From Lentisphaeria bacterium (GTDB lineage Bacteria; Verrucomicrobiota; Lentisphaeria; Victivallales; Victivallaceae), in contig JAFVRD010000060.1 of NCBI GenBank assembly GCA_017504435.1, forward strand, positions 1 through 64,000: a stretch of 64,000 bases of DNA, read 5' to 3'. The position numbers and the translations under genes are program-made. This document shows positions 62,249 through 64,000 of the stretch, one piece after another. The first letter of the stretch is position 1. The number at the start of each line of letters is the position of its first letter. The notes beneath the pieces were generated by a model. The model did no database searches. It was not told the origin of the DNA and worked only from the letters and a program-made list of their open reading frames with translations.

Positions 62249-62565
62249 ATATGTCCGTTTTCATTTGGCAGGGATGAGAACTTGAAAAAGATCCTGTAAA
62301 TATTTTCTTTTTTCCTGCGGTGTTTTTTTGGGGCAGGGACAGATGAGTTTGGGATAACATTCTGATGAAAGAGAATGTTATGTAAGATTATTTTTTTTAT
62401 TTTTGTCTTGACAAACTGTCGTTTGGTGTTATAGTATTAAGGATGTGGCAGTTGCGTACATTGTACGTCCCGGTTACAGCCTCTGAATTTGTGAAATTCA
62501 GAGATTGTGATTCTGATTTGAAAAATTGATTTTTAGTATAGTTTTTAATCAAGGAGACAAAAATT
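62249..62565. other. leader region of the Pmp-like gene
   Basis: No gene. The promoter is at 62408-62435. The leader (about 124 nt) has a small dyad CGTACA-T-TGTACG (62455-62467) and a perfect 10-bp hairpin CTCTGAATTT-GTG-AAATTCAGAG (62481-62503), about 60 bases before the start codon. Confidence 0.6.
62408..62435 (+). promoter_or_regulatory. promoter of the Pmp-like gene
   Basis: TTGACA (62408-62413), 16 nt and TATAGT (62430-62435). The strong -35 hexamer suggests a high basal level. Confidence 0.75.
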
Positions 62566-64000
62566 ATGGCAGACGCAGGGATTCTTTCCATTGGCGGTAC
62601 CGCGACTCAATTGACGATCGGAGAAGAAGTTTACTCCGGTAGTGTTTATTCCAGTTTGGCAGAGGCGTTGGCTGCAGAGGGCACTGTCGCTGTTGACGCC
62701 GGGAGTTATACTGCGACCGGTTACAAAGTTTCCGGTACGACTAAAACCATTATTTCCAAAAAAGGCGCGATTTTTACCGGCGGTAATGATACTACTGAAG
62801 GCGGCGGGGCGTTTAAAATCGGTTCTGGTGCCACATTGAATATTGACGGCGGAACCTTTGCCAACAATGAATATACCGGAGCAGAAGCCGCCAATCAAGG
62901 CGGCGGCGCAATTTTCTCCAAAGGAAATTTGATTATCAACGATGCACTTTTTGATGCCAATCATGCAAGTAGTTACGGCGGTGCCATTTATACGATAAAC
63001 AATAGCACGCTTGAAATCACCAATACTGTGTTTACCAATAATACTGCCAAATCCGGTAAACCGGCGGCGGCTGTTTACAGTGCCAGTAAAGGTGCGGTCA
63101 TCAGTGGGTCGACGTTTTTCCACAATTACAGTGCTGTAGCAAGCAGTAATGCCGGAGCAGTTTATTCCGCTGCCGATATAACAATTCAGGCAAACGGCAA
63201 TCGGAAAACTGTTTTTGAAGGCAATACTGCATCTTCCAACGGCGGTGCGTTGTATCTCAATGCAGGTACTGCAACGGTTTCTGACACAATATTCAAAAGC
63301 AACGTTGCCACCCGCGGTGGAGCTGTAAAAGCTTACAATGCAAATTATTTTGACATTGACGGAGCGACTTTTTTTGAAAATATCGCCAGCACCTGTGGTG
63401 CAGGTATTGATCTTGAAGTTCGTGACAACAAGAGTGTTGTGTTGAAAATCACGGATACTGTTTTTGAGAAAAACTATGCCAAAAATGCAACTAAAGGTTA
63501 TGGCGGTGCGCTTTATCTCAGCGGTGAGTTGTCAGGATCATCATTGACAACCACGCTGCAGGGAGTTACTTTTTCTGCCAATACCGCAAGTGTATCCGGC
63601 AGTGCTCTGTATCACTGCGCCAATTCGGAAACTCCCAATGCGATCTTGACGATTGCCGGAGATGGCATCGTTTTGGATGGCAATTCTGTCGCCGGAGCTG
63701 ACGGGGTCGCATTTTATAACGGGGCGAATGCCACTGTTGATATCAAAGGCAAAATTGTTTTGAAACAGGCATCTGATACCATTTTGAACTTGGGGACCAT
63801 GACCATTGACGGAGCACTCTTTCTGCCGGAGGATACATTGTGCGCTCAAGTTATTGATGCGAATTTCTCATCGGCATGGCTGACAGATGGCAGTAATGCT
63901 GTTGGCACGACAGAAGGCTATACCACCTTTATGTACGGCAACGACCTTTATGTTACTGCAGCAGGAAATGAATTTACTGCGATTGATTATGTTCTGGTCA
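62566..64000 (+). CDS. Pmp-like repeat protein (partial, runs off the window)
   Basis: ATG 62566 has AAGGAGA seven bases upstream, and the frame is open to the window end (478 codons seen). The protein is a repetitive beta-helix: GGA(I/L/V) tetrapeptides (GGAIFSK, GGAIYTI, GGALYLN, GGAVKAY, GGALYLS) alternate with FxxN motifs (FANN, FDAN, FTNN, FFHN, FEGN, FKSN, FFEN, FEKN, FSAN), the pairing that defines chlamydial polymorphic membrane proteins. The N-terminus, MADAGILSIGGTATQLTIG, has no Sec signal peptide, so export may use another route, or the start is unusual. The C-terminal part is not in view, so an autotransporter beta-barrel cannot be confirmed. Probably a surface adhesin or structural protein. 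Confidence 0.85.
   Translation, partial: MADAGILSIGGTATQLTIGEEVYSGSVYSSLAEALAAEGTVAVDAGSYTATGYKVSGTTKTIISKKGAIFTGGNDTTEGGGAFKIGSGATLNIDGGTFANNEYTGAEAANQGGGAIFSKGNLIINDALFDANHASSYGGAIYTINNSTLEITNTVFTNNTAKSGKPAAAVYSASKGAVISGSTFFHNYSAVASSNAGAVYSAADITIQANGNRKTVFEGNTASSNGGALYLNAGTATVSDTIFKSNVATRGGAVKAYNANYFDIDGATFFENIASTCGAGIDLEVRDNKSVVLKITDTVFEKNYAKNATKGYGGALYLSGELSGSSLTTTLQGVTFSANTASVSGSALYHCANSETPNAILTIAGDGIVLDGNSVAGADGVAFYNGANATVDIKGKIVLKQASDTILNLGTMTIDGALFLPEDTLCAQVIDANFSSAWLTDGSNAVGTTEGYTTFMYGNDLYVTAAGNEFTAIDYVLV

Noticed and set aside
49051-62467. Idea that the LacI operator and the dyad in the Pmp leader are the same operator.
   Set aside because: The half-sites match (CGTACA/TGTACG) but the spacing is 4 nt in one and 1 nt in the other, so the same dimer is unlikely to bind both; chance remains likely.

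Overview
The window looks like a chromosomal segment of an anaerobic, Gram-negative, polysaccharide-degrading bacterium of the PVC superphylum. I lean towards Lentisphaerota (Victivallis-like), but that is inference. Supporting signs: a Kdo transferase (lipopolysaccharide), several lipoproteins and Sec signal peptides, pyruvate- and indolepyruvate-type ferredoxin oxidoreductases (anaerobic metabolism), large secreted glycoside hydrolase-like proteins, AraC and LacI regulators, and a C-terminal partial protein with GGA(I/L/V) and FxxN repeats like the chlamydial polymorphic membrane proteins. No rRNA operon, CRISPR array, phage or complete insertion sequence is visible. Coding density is high and most gene pairs are tightly spaced.

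Layout. 1-1548: hairpin-rich non-coding DNA around a lipocalin lipoprotein gene. 1549-12301 (minus strand): an AraC regulator followed by an unusual gene set: a LeuA-like protein that has lost its metal ligands, a TIM-barrel/acyl-CoA ligase hybrid, pyruvate:ferredoxin oxidoreductase, and a HTH-cupin-acyl-CoA ligase hybrid. 12302-13364: a long gene-poor stretch with dyads and a tRNA-like structured RNA that ends in a strong terminator. 13365-19873: housekeeping genes (rsfS, nadD, a lipoprotein, yicC, cysE, yggS, panE). 20028-23743: an SDR fructuronate/mannonate oxidoreductase, gnd and a LarA-type nickel epimerase, readable as a route from fructuronate to ribulose 5-phosphate. 24050-26588: a Gfo/Idh oxidoreductase and class II aldolase. 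26997-32185: truB, a large unknown protein, iorA, iorB and an acyltransferase-like gene. 32263-39737: marC, ptsH-ptsI, waaA, a transporter, metX-metW. 39958-54572: an alpha/beta hydrolase, two giant secreted glycosidase-like proteins, a LacI regulator with a clear promoter and palindromic operator, a third secreted glycosidase-like protein, and a translationally coupled PHP / histidine phosphatase / metallophosphoesterase triad. 54647-62236: ROK-like kinase with nagB, a parvulin foldase, clpB and a SpoU methyltransferase. 62566-64000: start of the Pmp-like surface protein, which runs off the window.

How it may work together (inference): sugars, uronates and amino sugars released by the secreted enzymes are handled by the SDR/epimerase/gnd set, nagB plus the ROK-like kinase, and aldolase; EI and HPr may be regulatory or feed a PTS encoded elsewhere. 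2-Oxo acids are oxidised to acyl-CoA by the two ferredoxin-linked oxidoreductases, with the acyl-CoA ligase hybrids next to one of them. Many promoters in the window share the form TTGAAA, 17-nt spacer, TATATT, which probably reflects the housekeeping sigma factor. The most unusual pieces are the hybrid acyl-CoA operon, the tRNA-like RNA, the predicted nickel-dependent mannonate/gluconate epimerase pathway and the Pmp-like protein.
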